DNA of 64,000 nucleotides, from assembly GCA_000497125.2 (NCBI GenBank), contig CM035322.1, forward strand, positions 1,186,001 through 1,250,000, read 5' to 3'. The stretch is from Spironucleus salmonicida (taxonomy: Eukaryota; Fornicata; Diplomonadida; Hexamitidae). Both the position numbers and the translations under genes were made by a program. The notes beneath the pieces are model-generated. The model was not told where the DNA came from and searched no databases. It saw only the letters and a program-made list of their open reading frames with translations. Shown one piece after another: positions 1-10,381 of this stretch. The number at the start of each line of letters is the position of its first letter. Positions within the stretch are counted from its first letter, which is position 1.

Positions 1-319
1 TATTTTCTTAATTATGATCAAATTATCGACAAATGAAATGTTTATGACCATTGTATGCTCCTTTAGAAGGCCAATTTCCGTATTATACACTCCTATTAGT
101 AATTTTCATATCAAGCACTTTTTTAGGCATTTATTTTTAATATTTTATAATATGTATATATAAGTATATTATATCCATGTAATACTTTCTCAATTATATG
201 ATATAGTTATGCAACTATTTCTGGTATTCATATAACAGCCTTTATACGTTATCCTTAAATTATTTTAAGTGCATTTCATGTCAATATCTACTGTTAGCAT
301 ATCTAAACTATCTACATCC
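1..319. other. AT-rich flank, no gene seen
   Basis: AT-rich sequence downstream of the RCHY1-like stop. I see no convincing coding frame under the UAR=Gln code, and the left neighbour lies outside the window. Confidence 0.4.
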
Positions 320-1414
320 TCACTTAATTGCTTTGCCCTAGTTCATCAAAATAATCATATATTCGTTAAGAAACTACGCCATTTCGAGCAGCTCAGCCTC
401 GTTTCGAAAATTGTTCATTTCAATCATTTTGTAGCTCTCTTTTGGAGTGAAATTTCGATCAATAAATGTATTAACACTATCCAAACTGACTGACCTGAAA
501 TCACCTCCTTCTATAGCTTCCCCGTCCTTGGCGTCTCCAACAACCTGGCAGTTAAAACACTGGCAATTTGCGCACCACACACCGCAGTTTGAGCTGAAAA
601 CGCCGTAAAACTCACGTTCGCACTCTCTGCACAGGGCCTTACAATTTTGCATTTTGAACATAAAAAACTATCTTTTACGAATCTATTTCAATTTCCACTT
701 TTCTCTCCTTTCGCCACAAATTCCTATTTTCAGGCAAATCGGACATGTTAATTTTCCGTAATTTTTGAAGCAGAAAACGTGAATTTGATGCCCACAGTGC
801 AGAATCTGGCAGTTCTAGCTCATCTCGTCCAGGCAAATCGGACAGTTTCCTGAGATTTTGACGCAGTTGTGAGTTGCAAAATTGGATTTTTTGATGCATT
901 TATCGCAATTATTACAATGCTGAAAATCATTTTTCTTTCCTATTCGGCAAGTATTGCAAGATATACAGTGAAAAAGTGGCTTAATTACAGGTTCTATAGA
1001 AGTTAATAAAGGGCAAAATTAGCAAATTTGTGAAGCTAAAACCTGGTCACAATTAATACAAATTTTACCCATTTGCTATGTTTTTGCACAGAATTTGCAA
1101 GCTATTTGAAAGTATTCGAATTTGTGGTCATAAGTTTCGTTGTGGCATCGCCTGCAACTTGTTAAATTTTTGCACACTTTACAAACGTAAAAAGCGCCAG
1201 AAACTTCGTGGTCGCATGCTAAAGCATACTGGACAGAATACGATTCAATGTGGGTTTGCTTATTGATAACTTTATTAACATTTTTAAGCAAAAACTGCTT
1301 CTCTTCGGTGATAATTGATTAGATAAAATGATCTTGAGTTCTATCTGCGTATGTGCGTGTTTAAACTAATACTTGGCGTGAGTTTTCGTCGATTTTATCA
1401 ACTATTAAATTCAT
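320..1414 (-). CDS. RCHY1/PIRH2-like E3 ubiquitin ligase (CHY zinc finger + RING)
   Basis: 364 residues under UAR=Gln. A Cys/His-rich CHY-type region runs from about C67 to residue 135 and contains CRRCHNE. It is followed by a CTCHY-like region with CRIGKKNDFQHC. A RING begins at about residue 191 with CPICLDEM and continues with LHCGHQIHVFCF and CPIC. A C-terminal zinc ribbon with CREC and CANC spans about 255-285. This domain order is that of RCHY1/PIRH2, an E3 ligase that binds zinc at all three modules. The start at 1414 is the furthest upstream ATG before AT-rich DNA; an internal TTG at 1291 is not the start. Three in-frame TAG/TAA codons split it under the standard code. Substrates are unknown. 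Confidence 0.88.
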
Positions 1415-1830
1415 TTTATGTATCTTATTATACTATTATTATATGATAATATAAATTTATATACGATTAAATAAATAATATGATTAATATATTGTAAATA
1501 TAAAATAATTTGATTAAATTTAGTTTAAGGAAGAGACAAATTAAATGAGAAAATAACTCGTAGCACTGAGATTACAATATATTTATATGTAGATATCAGT
1601 CTTATATGGAAAATAAGGTGTCAAAAATTAGTTATTCATTTATTAACATCTAATTCTAAACCAATTTATATTCGATATTGTAGATATTTTTACGAGTTTT
1701 AGGAAGTAATATTATTGTTAATTAATAAAAGTTTATTTATTTAGTATACAATTTGTATACTTTCAATATTTTTAATGATTGATTCTATAATAATATTAAA
1801 TCAACAAAATTTATCTGATCTTTATTTAAA
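1415..1830. other. Divergent intergenic region
   Basis: About 416 bp of very AT-rich DNA between the RCHY1-like gene and the flavodoxin gene, which point away from each other. It holds repeated TATTATAT/ATATAATA-like words that resemble the elements in other divergent gaps here. No coding frame is supported. Confidence 0.4.
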
Positions 1831-2283
1831 ATGTCGATTTCAATAATTTTTGCCAGTGAATCCGCCACAACTTGTTCAGTAGCAAATTTAGCTTTTCATA
1901 TTTTAGAAAAGAAAGGTATCTAATCTACAATAGCATAGGCAGATCAAGCAACACCTGATATGTTTAAGCAGACGTTTATGTATTTTACCTCTAGCTATTG
2001 TGTAGGCGATCATCCGAATGTAGCTATTGTGAATAACGAATTTTTCGCACACCAGAAAGAGTTTTAAGAAGCAGTAAAAGGATAAAAATTTGCTGTCTAT
2101 GGTTTAGGTAGCAAAAGCTTCAAAACTTATAATGCTGCGGCTGAAAAAGCCGAATAAGTATTCTCAGCTGCTGGTGGAATTAAAATTATCGATACAATGA
2201 AAATTGATACTACTTAAGGTAGTGGTGAAGATCCAGAGGAACTAGTACATGAATTCATTGATAAATTCATTAACAGCATGTGA
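1831..2283 (+). CDS. Flavodoxin
   Basis: 150 residues, the usual length of a short-chain flavodoxin and with no fused domain. The N-terminus MSISIIFASESATTCSVA fits the beta-1/phosphate-binding loop that holds FMN (S-S/T-x-T pattern). The middle has VAIVNNEFF and FAVYGLGSKSFKTYN, matching the second and third flavin-contact loops of the flavodoxin fold. Single-domain flavodoxins are one-electron carriers that can replace ferredoxin; in eukaryotes they are mainly known from anaerobic protists and algae. No targeting peptide is visible, so a cytosolic carrier is likely. It converges on the TBP-like gene with 15 bp between the two stops. Confidence 0.85.
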
Positions 2284-2298
2284 GTGAACGTAATATAA

Positions 2299-2877
2299 TC
2301 ATTATAGTTTATCGCTATCAATCTCCTGAATTGTGGTACCATAAAAACATCTCTCTATCCCTAGCTTTTATAGATCGATTAACCCTTACTCCGCTTCTTC
2401 TGTACTTCTACATCCTAAAATCACAAAACTACCATTGGGCTACACAGTAATAATAAAGCGTTTACCATCTTAAATTTTAGTATATTTTGCACCAAATCTT
2501 GCCTCAATATCAAAATCAGCACCTGTGATCTCACAAAATTTATTCAAGTCAACATTTTTGCCATAATCGCCAGTTATTAAGGACTAAAAGACTGAAAATG
2601 AAGTTATTTGGTAACTATCATCTATTTTTCTTAATAATTATCGAACAAAAATAAAATTTTCTCTAACAGATTTTATAGTATCAGAGCCTAGAAGAGTTAT
2701 AAAACCAGCTGCAGTAAGTTTGAAAAATGTGTTGTTGTGTGTGAAAAAAATTACTGCTTAAGAGTGATGCATTTGGGCGATAGGCAATATTTCATACACT
2801 TTATCAAGAGGAATTGAATTAACTTTAGCCTGTGCTGTATAGTGATGTGGTTATAAGGTTAATTTGAAGTCAGTCAT
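2299..2877 (-). CDS. Divergent TATA-binding-protein-like factor
   Basis: 192 residues, about the size of a TBP core. Two weakly similar halves are visible. The first has a strand pair around FKLTAAGFITLLGSD followed by a helix (VRENFIFVRQLLRKI). The second has FIITVQPNGSFVILGC followed by TEEAEQGLIDLQKLG. This twofold strand-turn-strand-helix pattern, with S/GC.S at the turn, resembles the TBP saddle. The usual phenylalanines and the Pro-rich loops are not clearly kept. TBP would bind promoter DNA and nucleate pre-initiation complexes of all three RNA polymerases. The assignment is moderate; an unrelated repeat protein is possible. It is divergent from the next gene over 112 bp containing a TATA-like palindrome. 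Confidence 0.5.
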
Positions 2878-2913
2878 TATAAATAAAATTAATAAATTAT
2901 ATTAAACCATATT

Positions 2914-2927
2914 TTATTATATATTAG
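2914..2927. promoter_or_regulatory. TTATTATATATTAG-type element in divergent gap
   Basis: A near-palindromic A/T element between the TBP-like gene and the gene at 2990. Similar words occur in most gene-to-gene upstream gaps of the window, so it is a candidate core promoter. Inferred from recurrence only. Confidence 0.3.
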
Positions 2928-2989
2928 TTAAGATGTATTTATTTGAAATAAACATATATAATTTTTATTATCTTCATTGCATTCCTTAA

Positions 2990-3517
2990 ATGGAAGGTAT
3001 TTAATATGCGTTTCCTATGAAGTATAGCTATGAAGCCCCTGAAGTTTCTTTCTATGCACCTTCTGATGATACTTCATGTGGGTCAGCTTATGCTAAAGTT
3101 GCAGACTCAGAAGTTTTTGTTTCTCTTTCAGTTTTTCTTTCACCATCTGATGTTTAAGCTGAGATAGATTCAAAAGAAATCTCATCTGAGTTTGTTTCAA
3201 TGGTATTTAACAGTTTAGAACTTGCTGTTCCAAAATAATAAGATGATGATTTCTTACTTTTTAAAATCAAAATTTAACTTGTTTAAACTGGTGGAAGTGA
3301 TGATTATGCAATTGCATTATGCTTAAATTAACTTGCAATTCATTCATCTATTTCTTTAGATACTCGAGAAAAACTATTTGTCAATTAGCTTGATATAAAT
3401 TTCAGTATTTTCGATTCGTCTGATGTAAACCGTAAATTCAATGGATGTAATCTTTTGTAAAGATAATAACTCCATGGAAAATTTGAGATAAAAGATATCT
3501 GGTAGGAAATATGGTGA
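2990..3517 (+). CDS. Unknown 175-residue protein
   Basis: Open from ATG to TGA under UAR=Gln with about twelve UAR glutamines. It is acidic and rich in Ser and aromatic residues, with alternating hydrophobic strands (SEVFVSLSVFLS, DFLLFKIKIQLVQ, KLFVNQLDINFSIFDS) that suggest a beta-sandwich such as a C2-like fold. That is only an impression. There is no signal peptide or membrane segment. It is divergent from the TBP-like gene and convergent with the next gene, with 12 bp between the stops. I do not recognise the family. Confidence 0.6.
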
Positions 3518-3529
3518 TATTATATTTAT

Positions 3530-3958
3530 TCATTCATCGTCATTTTCATAATCAACTTTTATTTTGTATAATATTTCCTCGGATACCAATTTGCTAGTTA
3601 TTGCGGCCGTCAAGGAGAGATTCCATTCATCTTATGAAGCAATATTTTAAAGCATAGGAATAGCTTCCATGAACATAATTTCTTACTATTCTTAATCAAC
3701 TGTCAGAATATCTAGAGAGCCGACTTCAAATATGTTCAATATAGTTATAAATTATATTTTTGTTGAGGAACTGTTTTATTTTACAGAAGCTTTTAACTTA
3801 TTCTTAAGTGACTTAAAACCTTTAAAGGAAAGTGTAATAACTAATGGTTTAGGATCCAAGGAATCATACAACTCGGCCTATATATCATGGTATGACAGAA
3901 AGCTAAGGAAATTCTGAATAAAATCAGCATTTTCGTCATCGTATACTTATAAAAGCAT
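3530..3958 (-). CDS. Unknown 142-residue protein
   Basis: Open frame MLLQVYDDENADFIQNF to KVDYENDDE, TGA stop. Acidic, alpha/beta in appearance, with strands such as KPLVITLSFKGF and FITILNIFEVGSLDILTV. There are no membrane segments or recognisable motifs. The composition (about 30% GC, Asp/Glu-rich end) is that of coding DNA here. It shares an 84-bp divergent gap with glycyl-tRNA synthetase. Confidence 0.55.
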
Positions 3959-4042
3959 TTTAACTTTTAAATAAAATTTATTTATATCATATAATAAGCT
4001 GTTCATTTCCATTCCTCACTTCTCCTTTCGCTCCACTCATTA

Positions 4043-5779
4043 ATGTAAAACACCCTGGTCCGCAGATTTATCGTAGCGCCCTCTTTCGAGATTTACGGCG
4101 GCGTAGCCGGCCTCTTCGACCTCGGTCCTGTAGGCTGCCAGCTGCGTCACAATATTATTGACCTCTGGCGCAATATGTTCGTTGTTGAGGATGACCTTTT
4201 TGAGATTCAGTGCACGAATTTGGTGCCTGAGGTGGTACTTAAGGCGTCCGGACACATCGCAAAATTCGCAGATTTGATGGTCAAAGACAGTAAGACTGGC
4301 GAGTGCTTCCGTGCTGATAAAATTATCGAGCAGTTTTTGGAAAAGTTGGCTGAGGCAGAAAAGAATGAGGAGGCTAAAAATAAAATTCAAATTGACATCA
4401 ATTCAGCGGACGGGCTGAATATTCAGGACACCGCCGCATTGATCGCTAAGTACAACATTGTTTCGGAGCGCGGAAATCCCCTTTCTGAGCCTTTCCCGTT
4501 CAATTTGATGTTTGCAACGTCAATAGGCCCCGACGGCCGCGCACCAGCGTATCTACGCCCAGAAACCGCCCAGGGTATTTTCATGAACTTTAAGAGAGGC
4601 CTGGAGCAGTCGCGTTCTCTTCCATTTGGAATCGCTCAAATCGGGTCTGCGTTCAGGAACGAAATTGCGCCCCGCGGTGGACTTCTGCGCGTCAGAGAAT
4701 TCGAATAAGCTGAAATCGAATATTTCATTTAGAACAGAGAGGCAGGTCATCCTCATTATAAGGAAATTGAGGATGTTAGCTGTAACTTCTTCACCTCAGA
4801 TGCTTAGTTAGCTGGCACTCAGCCAGTGGTTTTGACCATTAAAGAAGCTGTAACACAAAAAGTCCTTGCCCATGAATCTTTAGCTTATTATATAGCTAGA
4901 ATTTACATGTTTTTGACAAGGCTGGGACTTGATTCTCAGAAATTGAGATTTAGACAACATATGCCTAAATAGCTAGCTCATTATGCTAAAGATTGCTGGG
5001 ATTGCGATTGCTTGCTTAATTCTGGTTGGACTGAAATAGTTGGTGTCGCTGATCGCTCCGCCTTTGATTTAGAAGTTCATTCTAAGGCATCTGGATAAGA
5101 TTTAAGTGCTTTTATCTAGTATGACACCCCTGTGGAAGTTGAGTAAGCTAAATGTAAGGCAGTTATGAAATTTATAGCTAAAGCACATAAATAAAACGCA
5201 CAGGGAATCAAAAAATATCTCGAGGAATCTGATATGAATGTTATTTTACAGATAAAAACTGAGCTTGAGAATAATTAAAAAACGATCGTTTAGGGCTGTG
5301 AAATTACACCTGAGATGTGCGAATTTACTGTTGGAAAATGCATGAAATACGGTGAAAATGTTATTCCTATTGTTATTGAACCATCAATTGGTATAGGCCG
5401 TGTCTTACATTGTATTTTAGAGCATACTTTTTATTAGAGAGATGAATAACGCACTTCGTTCAAATTCCCAATTGCTATTTCCCCAATCAAGCTTGGGATA
5501 ACAACTTTATAAAACGATGATAGAATTAATCCAATTGCCTAAAAATTAGTTAGAGAATGTAGGAAAGCAGGAATCATGTGTAAATAAGATGATTCAGCTG
5601 TTGCTATAGGTAAGAAATATGCTAGATTTGACGAAATAGGTGTTAGCTATGTAGCTACTATTGATTTTGACACCTTAGAAGATAAAAAAGTTACTATAAG
5701 AGAAAGAGACTCTATGCAGTAAGAAAGAGTTAACCTTGACTAGCTCATTTAAACTTTACTGAATAAGATCAAAGAATGA
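4043..5779 (+). CDS. GARS: Glycyl-tRNA synthetase
   Basis: 578 residues. It charges tRNA-Gly with glycine in the cytosol. The eukaryotic/archaeal class II form is clear: [18 protein letters not shown] near residue 12, [37 protein letters not shown] at about 170, motif 2 ([11 protein letters not shown]) at about 203, and motif 3 ([16 protein letters not shown]). The C-terminal anticodon-binding domain ends the protein. No WHEP domain or targeting sequence is present, so the protein is compact. The start at 4043 is the only in-frame upstream ATG and gives the expected N-terminus (codon 2 is TAA). Base composition changes abruptly near 4710: before that nearly all Gln codons are CAG/CAA, afterwards most are TAA/TAG. 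Confidence 0.96.
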
Positions 5780-5881
5780 TTTCATATAAATCACTGAGAA
5801 TCTAATTCTTACCTAAAATTCTGTAACACAAAATGAGTAATGTGTAGAATATTAGTCACAGACTATTAATACTCATGCTCC

Positions 5882-6508
5882 ATGAATATATTAAATATAC
5901 AAGGCCAGTTTTAAGGTGATTCTTATATCTTAATAAGCTCAAAAAGAACAGAAATATATTAGCCCTATATCTGGTAATTTATACATGAAATATTCTTGAG
6001 ATACAAATAGTCTTCATAACACTACTCATGCTAAGAATCAAATAGTTTGTTAAAGCTTTTCATTTATTCAGAACAATTTGATAGTGTCAATAATTCTTAT
6101 AAATCTTTCCTTGTGCAATAGGCAATCTAAATTTTATTCTTAAATTTTTATAAGTGGGATCTTATTTAAATTTTGGATTTCGTAGTCAGTAGATTAAAAT
6201 TTTCATTCTATATTAATATTTAAATTAGAATATCATGTTCTTCCTGGGACCAAAATCTTGATTATTATTTTGCTTTATATAGTGATGTTTTAATATTAGA
6301 TAGCACAGATTTTAGTTCTATTAAGGACTATTAGTATAAATAATCTTCAGAGTCTTCTTAAATTGTATCAAGAATTGATAAAGATATGAAGTCCATTATA
6401 ATTTTAATAACTACTTAATTTGATATATATGTTATCAAATTATGTCTATCATTTAAAAAAGTTTTTATAATCTTTTTACTTATTAATTTTATTTTTATAA
6501 TACTTTGA
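5882..6508 (+). CDS. Unknown 208-residue protein with C-terminal membrane anchor
   Basis: Starts MNILNIQGQFQGDSYILIS and ends in a strongly hydrophobic run (FIIFLLINFIFIIL) at the extreme C-terminus. That layout suits a tail-anchored protein. The N-terminal part has the alternating strand/helix feel of a longin domain. A SNARE of the VAMP/Ykt6 type is therefore possible, but I cannot point to a heptad core with the central arginine. An upstream ATG in another frame meets a TGA after 28 codons and is not used. Confidence 0.5.
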
Positions 6509-7187
6509 TAATAAAATGATATTTTCTATTTTATATATATTAAAAATTATTTGCTAATGAGTTGTAAAAAACTGTTTCTTAGAAAGAATATTTATATTAT
6601 ATGATTTTGAGATTACGTGATATTATATAGTGGCATGGTAAATTTTCAATAAATAAGAGTATTGGTCGTCAAATTAATTTCTATATATTTATATATTATT
6701 TATAATTTCATAACTGATCATGATTGAGTTAATCTTTTTCCTAATAAACATAATATATAATATATATTATTTATTTTTGTAATTAATAAATGACAAAATC
6801 ATCAATATCATTATATAAGATTTATTTCTTATTTAAAAAAACGTTTCTGTAATCATTGTAATCTACAATTTTCATTGTTTTACCATTTTAATAATGATAA
6901 ACATTGTTATCGCCTTCTTTTCAAGTAAAATAATATATCTAAAAATTTATGAGAATACAAAAGTTTTGCGGTATATCTATGATTAGAGAAAATATTAAAT
7001 AACATATATAATATTTTATCATTCATAAATTAATTTTGACTTTAAAACTATTCTTATCAATATTTCCTAGGACACATAACACGTATTTTAGTACAAAAAA
7101 TTATATTATGCAAGAATTATTATAATTAATAATTACTTGTATCTCTGTAATATTTGAAAATATATAAGTAAAGTTATTATTAATCAA
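6509..7187. other. AT-rich intergenic region between convergent genes
   Basis: About 680 bp, extremely AT-rich with runs of TATATAATATATATTATT. No frame on either strand looks coding. No tRNA-like or other RNA structure was recognised. Confidence 0.4.
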
Positions 7188-8081
7188 TCAGAATAGACTA
7201 ATTAGTTTTAACTAATTTGCTGCTACACAACTTATCCACTTACCATCCCCTGCTCCCCAACAACAACTTTCAATTTCGCAGTCAAGTTTCACTCCTAAAA
7301 AAGGCTTACTTAATTAAAAATCTTCATATATAAAGAGGTTTCCATCAGCTCCTGATGAAAGAAAAGCATTATTTATAGTTTTACTTGCACTTAGTCCAGT
7401 AACTTAATTCTTATGATTTTTACCTTACATAACAGATGAAGGCATCCGTCTATCAACAGAATAAATCATCTAAGATTGATTTTATATATACAAGATCATA
7501 TGGCTTTAGCAAGTTTCAACTTGTAATATATCTTGTTCTGTTTTCTTAAGTAGTGCCGGAGAAGGTGTTCTTAAATCCCATAAATACACACCATCTGCGC
7601 CTCCAACCAAAATTTCGTCTTTTGCAGAAAATATACCTTTATAACAACCAGGAATTTTAACCTATTATACTTATTTCTATTCAACAATATCAAAAATTGT
7701 TAGGTTTTCACTGCTTGATGAAGAAAATACTTTTGATAAATCAAATTTATTAAATTTTGCAGAAATGATAGGATATATATCATCAATTGATTAACTAATA
7801 ACTCCCTTTAATTAAATTTTCTGATCTTTTATTTCGAATAAACGTATTGAGTCTGAAGATGCTAATAATAGATCTGTATTTGTTAAAGAGGCTGAAGGTA
7901 AAAAATCTAATTCTGATTGAGGAAAATGGGTAGGATACTAATCAATTGTGTAAAAATTACTGCTAATTTTATCAAATGTAACGATCTATATGAAATTAAG
8001 GGAATCTAAAGAAAGCGAGGAGATAGCTAAAGTTAACTACTAGTTTTCTCGCCATGAAAATGTGTGTGAATATAGTGGCAT
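7188..8081 (-). CDS. WDR68/DCAF7-like WD40 protein
   Basis: 297 residues, a single small beta-propeller. The N-terminus SHTFSWRENQQLTLAISSL and the segment QIVTFDKISSNFYTI followed by YPTHFPQSELDFLPS match the WDR68/DCAF7/TTG1 signature (W-S-x-R-x-D-x...LA-S, then YPxTK...PD). Later blades contain VGGADGVYLWDLRTPSP and SSGADGNLFIYEDF. WDR68 is a conserved scaffold for DYRK-family kinases and a CUL4 substrate receptor; here only scaffold function can be inferred. It is divergent from the gene at 8225, with 143 bp between. Confidence 0.78.
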
Positions 8082-8142
8082 TGGTGATTAGTAAGAATAA
8101 CATAGAGCCATTTCTCTGTTTTCAATTAACTATGTTATTAAA

Positions 8143-8168
8143 ATATTATATATAAAATAATAATATAA
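8143..8168. promoter_or_regulatory. ATATTATATATAA element in divergent gap
   Basis: A/T near-palindrome lying between the WDR68-like gene (minus) and the small gene at 8225 (plus). It is a candidate shared promoter, inferred from its position and resemblance to elements in the other divergent gaps. Confidence 0.3.
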
Positions 8169-8224
8169 ATATTTTATTGCTTTATTCCTTTCAACAAGGT
8201 CTACAATTCGTTCTATTATTGTAG

Positions 8225-8506
8225 ATGCCATTCACAATGAAATTACATTTTTTAACACTAGATTTAGAAGATATATATGACTAATTAGGTAAAATAGATA
8301 GCTTAATAGTAGTAAAATTTCCAAAATAGAACTTAGTATCTGTTTCTTGTTTTAACAAACTATTTCAAAGACAATTGTTGTCATTGCTGCATATCTATTA
8401 GAAAAAGTGTATTATTACATCATTATAAATATTCAATAATCATGATGACTTTAAAAGGTTGTGCAAAGAAATGTAAATAAATTTAAAAATTACATTAAAT
8501 GACTGA
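8225..8506 (+). CDS. Unknown 93-residue protein
   Basis: Open frame MPFTMKLHFLTLDLEDIY to NLKITLND. Mixed composition with repeated Cys and Leu, no membrane segment. It is small and lies in an AT-rich zone where chance open frames of this size occur, so it is only moderately supported. Its position just downstream of a divergent promoter element favours it being real. Confidence 0.4.
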
Positions 8507-8799
8507 GTTATAAATTATTTGTAGCGCTTTTCCAATGGATAGTATGAAATGTATATACGTTTATTAAATTACTATTATATTATAACTAATTATAAAATAG
8601 CTCTAAAAGTTTATTCTAATCTATCATTCATATCGATATGAAAATTGCAGTAATCTACAATTAATAATATATAATATCGACTTCTTAAAAATGATATATT
8701 ATTATATATTATATAGATATATAATATTAATTTTTCATTCTTGTTAATAAATAAAATATTATATAAAATATTATATATTAAAAAATTATTCCTCATTAA
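8507..8799. other. AT-rich gap with inverted-repeat-like TATAATATT words
   Basis: About 290 bp. From about 8660 to 8785 it is almost pure A/T with many ATATTATATAATATT words that could form hairpins. No gene is supported. A short minus-strand frame under the standard code is a composition artefact. Confidence 0.4.
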
Positions 8800-9114
8800 A
8801 TGTTAATTGTAGTATTTATTAATCCAGATACAAAAATTAAATATTATATGACTATACCAGTTCCATCATTTAACTATAGGCTTCTTTATGATTAAATCAC
8901 AAAAAGAGTATATTTAGATTCAAAATTTCATATTGTTACATAATTTCAATTTAGATTTAATGGAATATTTTGTAGTAGCTAAGATCAGGATATTGATAGA
9001 TCAACAACCATTACAGAAGAAGAGGCCATAAGTTTTATCAAAAAGAATAAGATTACTTTTTTATATTTATTTGAATAGTCTCATTTTTAAAATGAAGATT
9101 ATGACTATGAGTGA
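8800..9114 (+). CDS. Small protein, paralogue A of a beta-grasp/PB1-like pair
   Basis: 104 residues. Begins MLIVVFINPDTKIKYYM and ends YLFEQSHFQNEDYDYE. It resembles the protein at 10073 at both ends: (L)IVV..NPD.K...YM.I at the start, LY.FE near the end, and a closing D-Y-E before TGA. The order strand-turn-strand, helix, strand, acidic DxDxxxxITEEEAISF, strand is that of PB1/ubiquitin-like folds. PB1 identity is an inference. That both paralogues stop at the same D-Y-E supports this TGA as the true stop. Confidence 0.55.
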
Positions 9115-9388
9115 ATTTAGATGAGTTAATTAACAGTATATTCTCCTTTATATAGTAAGTATGCAAATATGTTAATAGTGTGTTTTACGTTTACTAGTGA
9201 GCATGAATAGTTATAATACTTAACAATATGCAGGACACTCGAAAATAATATAAATTAAGTTAGTTTATAACTATATATTTAATGACTATAACCCAAATCA
9301 TGCTTATCTTAAAAATTAATGAAATTACATTAAGATAGAAAACATATTTAATTTTAAATATTATATACAATATACATTATTTTTATTA

Positions 9389-9712
9389 ATGGACTTAGTA
9401 TAAGATCATTACAATAGTGTAATGATGTAAATAGGTTAAACTGAATAAAAGATAAATGAACTAAAGAATAGTATTAAGGAACTAGAGGAAACATAAAAAT
9501 TGTAACAAAACATTATGTCATGCTAGTAATAACATATTGAGTAAATTGAACAAAAGTGTTAACGGTTAGAAAAGGTATTAGCACCTAATAGTAAATTAAA
9601 TATCAACTTAGAGTAAATGGAGCGAAAAGTTGTAGCATAGCAATAAGTATTAAAAGATTATTATGGATTTTATAAAATGTTTGTCAACATGAATGATATA
9701 AAAATATAGTGA
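9389..9712 (+). CDS. Small coiled-coil protein
   Basis: 107 residues, Gln/Glu-rich heptads over residues about 10-95 (KINELKNSIKELEETQKLQQ and following), ending NMNDIKIQ. Coiled coil plus the short alpha/beta end recalls small kinetochore or nucleoporin subunits, but this is not enough for a name. After the TGA the same frame stays open to the start of the next gene. I treat that as AT-rich chance, although readthrough cannot be excluded. It lies between the two paralogues at 8800 and 10073. Confidence 0.5.
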
Positions 9713-10072
9713 TTTTACGTATAGAGTTATATTGTAGTACATTAAGATGAAACCTAAGAAAAACAAGCTAAGTATATATTATCTGATTTTCATATTTTAT
9801 TGCTAAACTTAGTGTATTATAAATACTTACTATTTAATAAATATTACAATTATTATACCTATAATGTTCAGTCTATATTATTAGTAACTTTTACACTAGT
9901 ATTATTAGCTATTTAGATTACTTATACTTATTTTGAATTAAAAGAATACTAAATATTTTTATAAGCTTTAAATTTACATATTATTTACTAAAATGTGTAT
10001 AAATAAATTTTCTTTAAATTATTATTCTACATTTGTAGATCATTACTAAGGTAAAATATACTAACACTTTTT
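9713..10072. other. AT-rich stretch with open but unsupported frame
   Basis: 360 bp in which the frame of the upstream coiled-coil gene remains open after its TGA and encodes a hydrophobic segment (about 9888-9930). There is no ATG and the bases are strongly A/T. Probably intergenic. Confidence 0.3.
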
Positions 10073-10381
10073 ATGATTGTTGTCATTTTAGTCAACCCAG
10101 ATTCAAAGCAACGAATCTATATGGTTATTTAACAAAAATTCAAAAATTTATAAGCCTTATAGGATGTTATTAAACGAAAACTTTTTTCAGAAAAATAATA
10201 TAAATCTTTGTACTATTCATTTCATAGACTATATGCGTAATCTGTTCATGATAAGGAATAACATGGATATCTAGAAATTCATTAAACTGACTAAGAAGTC
10301 TTGTCCTTGCTTAATACCTATGATCGACCTATATTATATATGTTTGAACCTGGTTCTACTTCTTTTGATGATTATGAATGA
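10073..10381 (+). CDS. Small protein, paralogue B of a beta-grasp/PB1-like pair
   Basis: 102 residues, MIVVILVNPDSKQRIYMV at the start, FKNLQALQDVIKRKLF in the middle, ILYMFEPGSTSFDDYE at the end. Similar to the 104-residue protein at 8800 in length, first strand pair, LYxFE block and terminal DYE. A PB1 or ubiquitin-like beta-grasp fold is suggested by strand-strand-helix-strand order and the acidic TDQEVLSLL segment. The ATG at 10073 is chosen because it aligns with the paralogue start, although the frame is open further upstream. Confidence 0.55.

Noticed and set aside
4043-4708. Short standard-code ORFs (for example 4175-4708, 18456-18701, 46359-46691) as separate genes
   Set aside because: They are fragments or frame shadows of longer genes once TAA and TAG are read as Gln.
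9121-9285. A 54-codon ORF after the 8800 gene
   Set aside because: Protein-like by eye, but short, with no motif, in AT-rich DNA where such frames arise by chance.
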